From the NCBI GenBank assembly GCA_964466115.1, contig CAYXMH010000017.1:1-64000 (forward strand): a stretch of DNA of 64,000 bases. Direction: 5' to 3'. Below, piece after piece: positions 53,201-60,899 of this stretch; positions within the stretch are counted from its first letter, which is position 1, and each line of letters begins with the position of its first letter. A program made the translations under genes and the position numbers. The DNA is from Pseudolysobacter sp964466115. Lineage in GTDB: Bacteria; Pseudomonadota; Gammaproteobacteria; Xanthomonadales; Rhodanobacteraceae. The notes under the pieces were generated by a model that saw only the letters and a program-made list of their open reading frames with translations, was not told the origin of the DNA and made no database searches.

Positions 53201-54396
53201 CAATGCCCGATGGCGAAGACGAGGCGAGCTGGTCGAGCCAACTGGATAAATCCGATGTGATTACCTTGACCGCGCCAGCGATTTCGGATCATGCGGAAAT
53301 ATGGAAAATTACGCAAAGCCCAAATTGGCATGCAGATTTTTCCGGCGTTCCCGCGGTGCAGCCGCAAGACAGTGCCAACTATTGGACGCACGAGTTTCAC
53401 CCATTACCGGGCGAGACGTTGACAATCAAGATTGATAAGCCGGAGCCCGTGGCCGGCCCAAGCTTAGCGATTGATTCCGCAAGCGTTGTCTCGCAAGTCG
53501 GCACGCGCGCTACCGAGCACACGTTGACGTTAAGCATTCGCAGCACCCAGGGTGGCGAGCATGTGATCGAGTTGCCACTGGATGCCGAGATACTTGGGGT
53601 TACAAAAAACGGCCTGGCGCTGAATTTGCGTCCACGCGATGGCAAGCTCAGTTTGCCGATAACGCCAGCTACTCAGAATTTCGCCATTCGTTGGCGTGAA
53701 AATCGTGAGATTGGCGCACAAATGACTACGCCGCAGGTGAAACTCAATAGCGCGGCGGCCAACATCAATTTGCAACTGGGGCTTCCGGCGGATCGTTGGA
53801 TTTTAATGACGACGGGCCCGGTCGTTGGACCGGCGGTTCTGTACTGGGGCGAGCTTTTGGTAATGATCGTGCTTGCGATTGGATTAGCGCGGCTTCGGCG
53901 AACACCTTTACAATTGTGGCATTGGTTGCTTTTGGGAATCGGGTTTTCGACGTTCTCCTGGAGCGCTTTATTATTGGTTGTGGCATGGTTGCTGGCCTTG
54001 GATTGGCGCAAGCGTTACCCATTGCAGCGCGACGGCTGGTTCAACCTGATGCAGCTTGCTTTGGTGCTGATAACGGCCGGTGCCCTGGTTTGTTTGATCG
54101 GCTCAATACCCTTTGGGTTATTGGGTCAACCGGACATGCATTTGTCCGGCAACGGTTCGCTACCGACGGCGTTGCGTTGGTTTGCCGATCAGAGCACCGA
54201 TACGCTTCCGCAAGCCAGTGCGCTGTCATTGCCACTATGGGGTTATAAACTCACGATGTTGTTGTGGGCCTTGTGGCTGGCCAATGCGTTAATCGGTTGG
54301 CTGCGTTGGGGCTTTGCCGCTTGGTCACACGAAGGCTATTGGCGCTCCGCACCCAAAAAACACGCGGACGTCACCACGCCCGCCTCATCGACTTAA
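50203..54396 (+). CDS. large multi-segment membrane protein of unknown function (1397 residues)
   Basis: I do not recognise the family. ATG 50203, with CGGAGAC eight bases upstream, opens a signal peptide (about 1-20, ending AYA-Q). A beta-rich extracytoplasmic part (21-470) is followed by about four membrane segments (roughly 474-568), a polar E/K/P/S-rich linker (570-715), two more membrane segments (about 721-778), a second beta-rich extracytoplasmic part (780-1190), and six or so membrane segments at the C-terminus (1195-1385). Both extracytoplasmic parts contain LSVDG/VSLDG with a later GVHRIE/PGSYEIH motif, so the protein may be an internal duplication. Function may concern envelope assembly. 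It ends 13 bases before prmC. Confidence 0.85.
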   Translation: MRIKLLGWLLAGAVCSCAYAQTAPINDATLPAALREWRPWVMKGLEYRSCPFIATTTPAGVDTFVCAWPGKLLINADAKGATFNQHWRVEAQEWIALPGDNENWPQELTVNGQRFPVSLFNGAPALRLDPGSYEIHARIPWSERPQSLRVPDTIGLVELSVDGKVISPLERNGESLTLGRAASGAAEAESLSLRVFRKISDGLPPTLDTKIEFDVAGPGRESVLGPILPQDFVATALDGELPARLDPDGKLHIQLRPGTWTLDVSARASTPLSNLTVKLGAEPWPMEEIWSYESVPGLRVTSADSAVPIDPAQAGVPEEWRSLPAFAMQEGSSISIEERARGLAATDTNRLHLQREAWLDFAGTGLFAKDRIQGRMVRDWRLDVAAPFTLTRAQADGEGLLITRQAKTDVSGVELRNPNINVSAGVHIDAAGGSLPITGWQQTFDSVGLTLHLPYGYRLLGAPGADTAYGTWMARWTLLDVFIVAIIALLGWRLFGLIGGLAGLLYLVLGYQEPGAPLWALGAVMVFELITRALPVGKLARFSNALVRIALVVLVLTALPFMADQVRFALYPQLESAPTVYNRLVESERFRAVPQSVAPYKGPAEVDTLNEPEQQTEMSIDDKDESRPAAPVMASPKPMLDGGLSGKELPRTQAKGKFADLKKANSLGNAQSSWQMKRYAENTNIQAGRGEPGWQYGSTYALSWSGPVASTQEVRLVIAPPWLVRSLRLMLVALLVFVAARLFGRGISSRISTPTARAAGIITALFIIGGGFTFSTAKAQGAPSQELLNELRTRLIEAPKCAPSCALLAWAKVDAQGDNLHFALEAQTAERVALPLPSDEKTLTLKSVSLDGVAQDGMLRKNGQLWLTVARGVHRIEMAFTVVAVDKVSLPFPLKPVRVEFSGSGWEAGGISEDRLLTETLDLIRMRESGSEPAAGTTQQFPPYVQLTRNIKLDLDWEVENNVQRLAPQEGGFSVELGLLKSEHVTTAQLKVKDNRITVPMPDGEDEASWSSQLDKSDVITLTAPAISDHAEIWKITQSPNWHADFSGVPAVQPQDSANYWTHEFHPLPGETLTIKIDKPEPVAGPSLAIDSASVVSQVGTRATEHTLTLSIRSTQGGEHVIELPLDAEILGVTKNGLALNLRPRDGKLSLPITPATQNFAIRWRENREIGAQMTTPQVKLNSAAANINLQLGLPADRWILMTTGPVVGPAVLYWGELLVMIVLAIGLARLRRTPLQLWHWLLLGIGFSTFSWSALLLVVAWLLALDWRKRYPLQRDGWFNLMQLALVLITAGALVCLIGSIPFGLLGQPDMHLSGNGSLPTALRWFADQSTDTLPQASALSLPLWGYKLTMLLWALWLANALIGWLRWGFAAWSHEGYWRSAPKKHADVTTPASST

Positions 54397-54409
54397 ACAC
54401 GGCGGTTGA

Positions 54410-55252
54410 ATGGGTGAATCCAGCGTTTCGAAGTGGCTAATGGACGCGGTTCATCTGATCGGTGGCTCCGCGGCGCGGCTTGAGGCAGAAACCTTGTTGG
54501 CACATACGCTGGGGCGATCGCGCGCTTGGCTGTATGCACACGGAAATGATGCAGTGGATACACAATTGGCGCAGTGTTTTTGCGAAAAGGTCGCCGCGCG
54601 TGCGGCGGGACAACCGTTGGCTTACTTAATCGGTGAACGGGAGTTTTGGTCGCTCGCGTTGAAGGTTACGCCCGATACGCTAATCCCGCGGGCGGACACG
54701 GAAATTTTGGTGCAACAGGCCTTGGCGCACATACCGCTTAATGGAGTTATGGACATTGCCGATCTTGGTACCGGCAGCGGCGCTATTGCATTGGCCATTG
54801 CGCACAATCGTCCGCGTTGCAGGGTGGTGGCAACCGATGCAAGCGCCGCGTCGTTGCGCGTGGCCAGCGACAATGCAACGCGCCTTAATCTTGGCAATAT
54901 CGAGTTTGTACAAGGGGACTGGTGTTGCGCGTTAGACAAGCGGGTTTTCGATGTGATCGTGTCGAACCCACCGTATATAGCCGCCGAAGACCCGCACCTT
55001 AACCAAGGCGACCTGCGGTTTGAACCACAGGCTGCATTGGTGTCGGGCTGCGATGGACTCGACGCGATCCGCACCATTGTTGCAAATGCGCGTGCGCATC
55101 TTAAATCGAATGGCAGACTTATGGTCGAGCACGGTTGCGATCAAGGTGCGCGCGTGCGCGCATTGTTTATTGAGCACGGGTTTGCCGAGGTGAGCACGAT
55201 TCAGGATTTGGAAAACCGGGATCGGGTTACGGACGGCTGTTGGGTTGGTTAG
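54410..55252 (+). CDS. prmC: release factor glutamine N5-methyltransferase PrmC
   Basis: PrmC methylates the GGQ glutamine of release factors RF1 and RF2, raising termination efficiency. The 280-residue protein has an N-terminal helical domain (GGSAARLEAETLLAHTLG...), the SAM motif DLGTGSGAIALAIAHN and the catalytic VSNPPYIAAEDPH. It lies next to the large membrane protein and before a repeat; the paralogue prmB is 53 kb away. The start ATG 54410 has no strong ribosome binding site. Confidence 0.95.
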   Translation: MGESSVSKWLMDAVHLIGGSAARLEAETLLAHTLGRSRAWLYAHGNDAVDTQLAQCFCEKVAARAAGQPLAYLIGEREFWSLALKVTPDTLIPRADTEILVQQALAHIPLNGVMDIADLGTGSGAIALAIAHNRPRCRVVATDASAASLRVASDNATRLNLGNIEFVQGDWCCALDKRVFDVIVSNPPYIAAEDPHLNQGDLRFEPQAALVSGCDGLDAIRTIVANARAHLKSNGRLMVEHGCDQGARVRALFIEHGFAEVSTIQDLENRDRVTDGCWVG

Positions 55253-55280
55253 CCAAAATCATTCTATGTATGCGTGGGCC

Positions 55281-55363
55281 GTAGGCTGGTGCTGAACGAA
55301 GTGAAGCCCAGCGTTATCCAGCGACGAATTTGCTGGGCTTCACTTCGTTCAGCACCAGCCTAC
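55281..55363. repeat. perfect 32-base inverted repeat between prmC and dxs
   Basis: 55281-55312 and 55332-55363 are exact reverse complements (32 bases) around a 19-base loop. It lies between the convergent prmC and dxs genes and would form a very stable hairpin, acting as a terminator on both strands. Its sequence type (GGCTGGTGCTGAACGAAGTG) differs from the other repeats in the window. Confidence 0.93.
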
Positions 55364-55386
55364 GATAAGAACAAACACCCGCAAAA

Positions 55387-57306
55387 TTATTCGTGAGCGT
55401 AACGTGCCGCGCGGGTTTCATCCTTATGTGTTGATTGAGTTGCGAGATCCGGCCAACGGCGCAAAATAACCGCCCTGATCCCAGTAGCATCAAGCCCACA
55501 TTGTTCCAATAATTCCTCGCGGCTGGCATGTTCAAGAAACGCGTTGGGTAAACCCAAATGCACTATCGCAACGTTAATACCGTGTTCGGCCAGCAGCTCG
55601 CTTACGCCACTGCCGGCGCCGCCCGCGATGACATTGTCCTCAAGCGTGACCAGCATCGAATGAGTGCGCGCCAAATCCAAGATCAGGGCCTCATCCAGCG
55701 GTTTGACGAAACGCATGTTCACCACCGTTGCGTCCAACTCGTCGCCGACCTGCTGGGCGGGTTTTAGCAAGCACCCAAACGCCAACAAAGCCAGCCGCTG
55801 CCCGCGTCGGGTCAGATGCGCTTTGCCGATGGGTACGGTGATTAAATCGCGTTGAAGCGCAACACCTGGACCATGGCCGCGCGGGTAACGCACAGCGGCG
55901 GGCCCGTCGTGCAAAAATCCGGTGCTGAGCATCTGGCGGCACTCGTTTTCATCCGAGGGCGCCATCACCACCATATTGGGGATGCAGCGCAAATAGCTAA
56001 GATCGAAACTGCCCGCGTGCGTGGCGCCGTCCGGACCAACCAACCCGGCGCGGTCGATCGCGAACAGTACATCCAAGTTTTGCAACGCCACATCGTGGAT
56101 CAGCTGATCGTAGGCCCGTTGCAAAAATGTGGAATAAATCGCAACCACCGGTTTCGCGCCTTCGCACGCCATACCAGCGGCCAAGGTCACGCTGTGCTGT
56201 TCGGCGATGCCAACGTCAAAGTAGCGGTCAGGAAATTCTTTCGAATACTTGACCAAACCTGATCCTTCGCGCATCGCCGGGGTGATCGCCAGCAAACGCG
56301 AATCGGCTTGCGCCATGTCGCATAGCCAATCACCGAAAATTTGCGTGTAGCTAGGGCCACCGCTGGAAGGCTTTTTCAGCACGCCAAGCTTAGGATCGAA
56401 CGGGCTTACGGCGTGGTATTCAATTTGGTCGGCTTCGGCGCGCTCGTAGCCTTTGCCTTTGGTGGTGATGATGTGCAGCAGTTGCGGGCCTTTTAATTCT
56501 TTTAGGGTGCGCAAACTTTGCAGCAACAGGGGAAGATCATGGCCGTCGATCGGACCGGTGTAATGAAAACCGAGCTCTTCAAACAAGGTGCTGGGGACAA
56601 ACATGCCTTTGGCGTGCTCCTCCCAGCGTTTGAAAAACCGCCACAGGAAACCGTCGCGTTTCATCAACTGCTTGCCGCGTTCACGAATCCGGTTCAGCGT
56701 GCGGCTGGCCAGCATGCGAGCCAGCATCTTGGTTAACGCGCCGACGTTTTCCGAAATCGACATTTGGTTGTCGTTTAAAATCACCAGCAGATCCGGCGCG
56801 ACGTCGCCGCCGTGATTCAGCGCCTCAAACGCCATGCCGCCGGTGAGTCCGCCATCGCCGATTACCGCGATCACTTTGCGCGCATCGTTATTGCGTTGTG
56901 CGGCAATCGCCATACCAAGGGCGGCGGAAATCGACGTGGAGGAATGGCCAACGCCGAAGGCGTCGTATTCGCTTTCCTCGCGCCGCGGAAACGGTGCGAG
57001 GCCGTCTTTCTTTTTCACCGTGCTGATGCGATCGCGTCGGCCGGTGAGAATTTTATGCGGGTAGGTTTGATGCCCGACATCCCAAACAATGCGGTCGCTT
57101 GGCGTTTCATATAAATAATGCAGCGCAACGGTCAGCTCAATACACCCTAAGCCCGCGCCAAAATGCCCACCACTTTGCGCCACCGATTCGATCAAATACT
57201 CGCGCAGCTCCGTTACCACGGCCGGCAACTCATTGTCGGTGAGCTGGCGCAAGTCCGAGGGTAAGCCGATGCGGGCAAGCAGTGGGTAGCGCTGTGGGTC
57301 GATCAT
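55387..57306 (-). CDS. dxs: 1-deoxy-D-xylulose-5-phosphate synthase Dxs
   Basis: Dxs joins pyruvate and glyceraldehyde-3-phosphate to 1-deoxy-D-xylulose-5-phosphate, starting the MEP isoprenoid pathway and feeding thiamine and pyridoxine. The 639-residue thiamin-diphosphate enzyme shows VGHQTYPHKILTGRRD, the ThDP/Mg motif GDGGLTGGMAFEALNHGGD, and the transketolase middle domain (FDVGIAEQHSVTLAAGMA). The length is normal. It ends before a strong palindrome. Start ATG 57306 has AAGGAA about 11 bases upstream. Confidence 0.97.
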   Translation of the reverse strand: MIDPQRYPLLARIGLPSDLRQLTDNELPAVVTELREYLIESVAQSGGHFGAGLGCIELTVALHYLYETPSDRIVWDVGHQTYPHKILTGRRDRISTVKKKDGLAPFPRREESEYDAFGVGHSSTSISAALGMAIAAQRNNDARKVIAVIGDGGLTGGMAFEALNHGGDVAPDLLVILNDNQMSISENVGALTKMLARMLASRTLNRIRERGKQLMKRDGFLWRFFKRWEEHAKGMFVPSTLFEELGFHYTGPIDGHDLPLLLQSLRTLKELKGPQLLHIITTKGKGYERAEADQIEYHAVSPFDPKLGVLKKPSSGGPSYTQIFGDWLCDMAQADSRLLAITPAMREGSGLVKYSKEFPDRYFDVGIAEQHSVTLAAGMACEGAKPVVAIYSTFLQRAYDQLIHDVALQNLDVLFAIDRAGLVGPDGATHAGSFDLSYLRCIPNMVVMAPSDENECRQMLSTGFLHDGPAAVRYPRGHGPGVALQRDLITVPIGKAHLTRRGQRLALLAFGCLLKPAQQVGDELDATVVNMRFVKPLDEALILDLARTHSMLVTLEDNVIAGGAGSGVSELLAEHGINVAIVHLGLPNAFLEHASREELLEQCGLDATGIRAVILRRWPDLATQSTHKDETRAARYAHE

Positions 57307-57663
57307 GAAATGAGAGGTTCCTTACAGGTGCGTATTGTCGGCCACTGGCGGGATGGCGGCAAGCTGTTCGGCTTACGCTATGCCACTTCGGCATGCAGTT
57401 TCAAACCCAATGCTCCCATCACTTATAGGATGGTGTCGAAGGCGGGGCTGCGCTCACCAGACAGTGCTTTGTATGATTCCTGGGGAAGTTAAATTATGGA
57501 GCGATTGCATCCATGGAAAATCGACTGCTTGTGTGGCGGCGGTATCAATTCTCGCAACCGCCTACTTAACGTCGGCAAGGGCCATAAAGGGCTTAAAAAC
57601 AGGAATAATGAACGAGCAGTTGACGTAAAACCTCCACTCGCTTAATCTCGCGGGTCTTTCCTT
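57307..57663. other. intergenic region before the tRNA genes
   Basis: These 357 bases lie between dxs (minus) and tRNA-Ala (plus). Short frames exist but none has a ribosome binding site or family match. The right end holds the tRNA promoter. The left end would hold the dxs promoter, which is not obvious. Confidence 0.5.
57620..57648 (+). promoter_or_regulatory. tRNA operon promoter with GC-rich discriminator
   Basis: TTGACG (57620-57625) and TAATCT (57643-57648) are spaced by 17 bases, followed by the GC-rich discriminator CGCGGG, 15 bases before tRNA-Ala. The discriminator is the kind found at promoters under stringent (ppGpp) control. Confidence 0.72.
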
Positions 57664-57739
<76 letters not shown>

Positions 57740-57772
57740 AGGCTTTATAAGTCCTAGCATTCGGTTCTCTGC

Positions 57773-57848
57773 GTCCCCATCGTCTAGAGGCCTAGGACAT
57801 CGCCCTTTCACGGCGATAACAGGGGTTCGAATCCCCTTGGGGACGCCA
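57773..57848 (+). tRNA. tRNA-Glu (anticodon UUC)
   Basis: The 76-base gene has acceptor stem GTCCCCA with TGGGGAC, a D-arm TCGTCTAGAGGCCTAGGAC, anticodon stem TCGCC/GGCGA with loop CTTTCAC (anticodon TTC), T-arm GGTTCGAATCC and encoded CCA. It is cotranscribed with tRNA-Ala 33 bases upstream and followed by a terminator. Confidence 0.97.
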
Positions 57849-57856
57849 TTTTTTTA

Positions 57857-57893
57857 GCTAAAAGGCTTCGCGGTTTGCCGCGGAGCCTTTTTA
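57857..57893 (+). terminator. terminator after tRNA-Glu
   Basis: AAAAGGCTTCGCGG pairs with CCGCGGAGCCTTTTT around a TTTG loop, ending in T-run. It lies nine bases after the tRNA-Glu CCA. Confidence 0.9.
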
Positions 57894-57944
57894 TTGGCCG
57901 AGTTTCGTATCGAGGGTCATACAGACACCAATGGTCCGCGCCGA

Positions 57945-59399
57945 TCAGGCGGTATTTCTTTTGTCCCGACTGAAAATCGCCGCTACCATCATGATGGCAA
58001 GCGCCGGAAAGGGGTGCAGATAACGGAAGCAGATGATGGGTGAGAAGAAAAATTGGGTGAGAAATAGGCACAGCCCAATCAACGCCAACCCGCGCATGGC
58101 GATTTTGGTCTTGTTGTAGCGCTGCCTTATGAGAAGCCAGACGCTCATCGGCAGAAGTAGAAAAAAGCAAACGGTCAGCCACCAGCGGCTGTTTTGAAAC
58201 GCCACGCTGGTTAGGGTGTCGGTCCATGGGATGGGGCCGGCCTCAAGGAAGAAACGCTCGCGTGCTGGATTGACGATTTCCGCGGGCATCGTGCCTTTGT
58301 GGCCTAGGTCGCTTTCCATACGCCAATGCGCTTCGGCGCTGTCGAAGTATTGCGCTGCGGTTGTAAACGCCATAGGCACAATTTGCCACGGATGTTTGCT
58401 TAAAGCGCGGTGCGCAACGACGCCTGCCGCGGTTTCGGGTTCAGGGCATTCGCGTTGCATGGCGGACCAAAGACCATCCTCGCGCCATAATTGCCCTTCG
58501 CGATTGGTGGAATCGTGCAGCGGCAGGCTGAAGTGCTGAAGAATGTCGGGGTCGCAGCCGGTGCCGTCAAAATCGACCGCCTCAACCATAGGCGCGGCAA
58601 ATCCTAAATCGAACAAACCTTGCGTGCCGATATAACCTGGTGGCGTGTGGTCTATCACATGGATGAGGTTACGATAACCGAAATGCACGATCCCAGTGCT
58701 AGCCAGTGACAGCAACAGATGCAGCGCCAGGGTGGCGTAGCGCTTTGTGGGTAACCCGTCCGTCGCGGTGCGTTTGGATTGAAACATCATCCGCCACATC
58801 GGCAACAACGCGCCGACGATCACAATCGTGATGGCGCCATTGAGGCGAAAGGCCACCGCGAGAATGCCGGCAAGCGCGGTTAAGGGCAGCCAAAATGCGC
58901 GGCCATCGCGGCAATAGGAAAGCGCCAGGGCAATGAATGTAAGCCAAGTGGCGCTGCCCAACGTCTCGGCCATTACCATGCGCTCATAGAACAATTGACT
59001 GGGATCAACGGCAACCAGCATGGCGGCGATGAACGCGATACCGTAGTCGATATCCAACAATTGCCGCAAAATGACGAATACCAAAAAGGCACTGGTGGCC
59101 CCAACCACCGATTGGGCGATGACCAGCGCGTGCAGAGAATGCGCCGGTACCGCGATGGCGCCGATCAATAGGCTGTAAAGAAAAGAGCGATCGCGCGGCA
59201 ACGTGCCGTCCAAGCCGCCCTGCAAATATGTGACCGAGTCCCAAAGGAAAAATTTGGGGTTGGGGTCTACCATCAGGATCAGGGTTTTAACGGCGATAAT
59301 GGCAAATACAACGGGTGCTACTTCGCGCCAAAAAAACGGGTTCGATGCAGTGCGTGGTGAAAGGGATGCGAATTTTATTGAATTGAGAATCGCAGGCAT
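57945..59399 (-). CDS. polytopic membrane protein, GT-C/GT39-like glycosyltransferase
   Basis: The 484-residue membrane protein has about ten hydrophobic segments. An N-terminal loop carries FFLWDSVTYLQGG, resembling the acidic motif of GT39/ArnT-like glycosyltransferases that use polyprenyl-phosphate sugars, and the later segment FYERMVMAETLGS is also reminiscent of that family. Acceptor and donor are unknown. It is divergent from the methyltransferase gene at 59555, with a 155-base shared promoter region. The end lies just after the tRNA terminator. Confidence 0.78.
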   Translation of the reverse strand: MPAILNSIKFASLSPRTASNPFFWREVAPVVFAIIAVKTLILMVDPNPKFFLWDSVTYLQGGLDGTLPRDRSFLYSLLIGAIAVPAHSLHALVIAQSVVGATSAFLVFVILRQLLDIDYGIAFIAAMLVAVDPSQLFYERMVMAETLGSATWLTFIALALSYCRDGRAFWLPLTALAGILAVAFRLNGAITIVIVGALLPMWRMMFQSKRTATDGLPTKRYATLALHLLLSLASTGIVHFGYRNLIHVIDHTPPGYIGTQGLFDLGFAAPMVEAVDFDGTGCDPDILQHFSLPLHDSTNREGQLWREDGLWSAMQRECPEPETAAGVVAHRALSKHPWQIVPMAFTTAAQYFDSAEAHWRMESDLGHKGTMPAEIVNPARERFFLEAGPIPWTDTLTSVAFQNSRWWLTVCFFLLLPMSVWLLIRQRYNKTKIAMRGLALIGLCLFLTQFFFSPIICFRYLHPFPALAIMMVAAIFSRDKRNTA

Positions 59400-59554
59400 G
59401 AGGACACCCAGTAAAATCGAACGAATCGCTACGAAATTAGCGCAAGTTGACTATGTTAGCCTATCTTACAAAATGAGCCAGGTGAGCCAGCGTTCCCTTG
59501 AGCTTGATGCCGTGGCGGAGCCATCTTAAACCACTCCAATAATCGATTCTTTGT

Positions 59555-60655
59555 ATGAGTCTTGCCAAACCAACGTCGGATTTGCCCGACGACCTTATTG
59601 CTTTGCTGCGCTGCCCGCGCACCCACCAAGCTTTGGAATTGCGGGCGCTGAACAAAGACGCCATCCCTGTTTTGTGGGAAACGCTGTCTTCCCGGTTCCA
59701 GCTGAAGGCGCCTGCTCTGGTGTTGGTGACGTCGGATGCTCAGTTTGCCTATCCGGTATGGGATGAAGTGATTGGCCTGCAAACCTCCTTGGCGATGGAG
59801 CGGGGCGTTTCGCAGGATCTTCGCTTAAGCGAGCTTCGCCACGAGAAGCAAGTGGTGGCGGATTTCTACGATACGTTTGGCTGGCGCAAAGACGCGACGG
59901 GTTTTTATAAGGACGCGATCGCATTTGAAGATCTGCGAGAAATCACGGCGCCTTATCGGCAGCGTTGCCACCGCCGCGTAAACCGGCATCTTGGGCGCGG
60001 TCGGTTTTTGTTGGATGCGGCGTCCGGTGCCGTGCAAATTCCCGAATACGTCCGTTTTTCGGATCATTACGAGTTACGCATTTGCGTTGATTTGTCGTTG
60101 GGAGGTTTGATCGAGGCGAAGCGGCGGCTTGGCAGTCGCGCCGTTTGCATTTTGGCCGATATCACGCAATTGCCTTTCGCCGATGAGGCTATGGATGCGT
60201 TTGTGTCATTGCATACGATCTACCACATCCCGGTGGATGAGCAATCGCGAGCCATCGCTGAGCTTTATCGAACTTTGCAATCGGGTGGGCGCGGCGTTGT
60301 CGTCTATTCTTGGGGCGGCGATGCGCCATTGCTGCGTTGGTATCGACATTGGGTTTTGCGACGGAAAGCCGCTCTTACGGTCATGGCAAGCGGCGAACCC
60401 ACCGAAGCGATGCCGGACCTGTATTTCCATCCGCAAAATTACGCTTGGTATCGGCGTGAAATTGCCGCGCAATATCCGGTGAAGTTGCGCGTGTGGCGCA
60501 GTGTGGAAAGGGATTTCCTGGAAACGATTATTCGCTCACCCGTTGCCGCTTTGATGTGGTTGTGGCCGTTGTATCTGGCGGAACAGCTGTTTCCGGCTTG
60601 GTTTGGCCGGATCGGCATTTGCCCGATGTTCGTGTTCAATAAACCCCTTCGTTAG
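59555..60655 (+). CDS. class I SAM-dependent methyltransferase with Trm112-like N-terminus
   Basis: The 366-residue protein starts with a Trm112-like stretch (LIALLRCPRTHQALELRAL, about 14-32) in which only one of the usual cysteines of a C-P-x-C motif is present. A Rossmann-type methyltransferase core follows (about 130-300; LDAASGAVQIPEYV as the SAM loop and LPFADEAMDAFVSLHTIYHI). The target is unknown. Being divergent from the GT-C-like gene, it may methylate a sugar or lipid intermediate. ATG 59555 has no clear ribosome binding site. Confidence 0.82.
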   Translation: MSLAKPTSDLPDDLIALLRCPRTHQALELRALNKDAIPVLWETLSSRFQLKAPALVLVTSDAQFAYPVWDEVIGLQTSLAMERGVSQDLRLSELRHEKQVVADFYDTFGWRKDATGFYKDAIAFEDLREITAPYRQRCHRRVNRHLGRGRFLLDAASGAVQIPEYVRFSDHYELRICVDLSLGGLIEAKRRLGSRAVCILADITQLPFADEAMDAFVSLHTIYHIPVDEQSRAIAELYRTLQSGGRGVVVYSWGGDAPLLRWYRHWVLRRKAALTVMASGEPTEAMPDLYFHPQNYAWYRREIAAQYPVKLRVWRSVERDFLETIIRSPVAALMWLWPLYLAEQLFPAWFGRIGICPMFVFNKPLR

Positions 60656-60899
60656 TATTCCCTTGAGCTAAAGCAGTTAGATTAGGGTCAAGCCCCGGTC
60701 CTGACCGTGCAGATGTGCGCAATTGGAATAATTAGACCGCAAGTTAATAGCCGGGCATGCTATTGCCAAGTTTAGTCACCGTTAACCCTCTGCTAATACC
60801 CCTAACAACGTTGCCGATTATGATCAGTTAGCTGAGTAAGGCGGGCACTATTCTCGGGGGCCGAATCAATTGATACGTGGGCCTTAAATCCTCGTGGGC

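Noticed and set aside
57310..57492. 60-residue frame before the tRNA genes
   Set aside because: No ribosome binding site, no family match; probably random.
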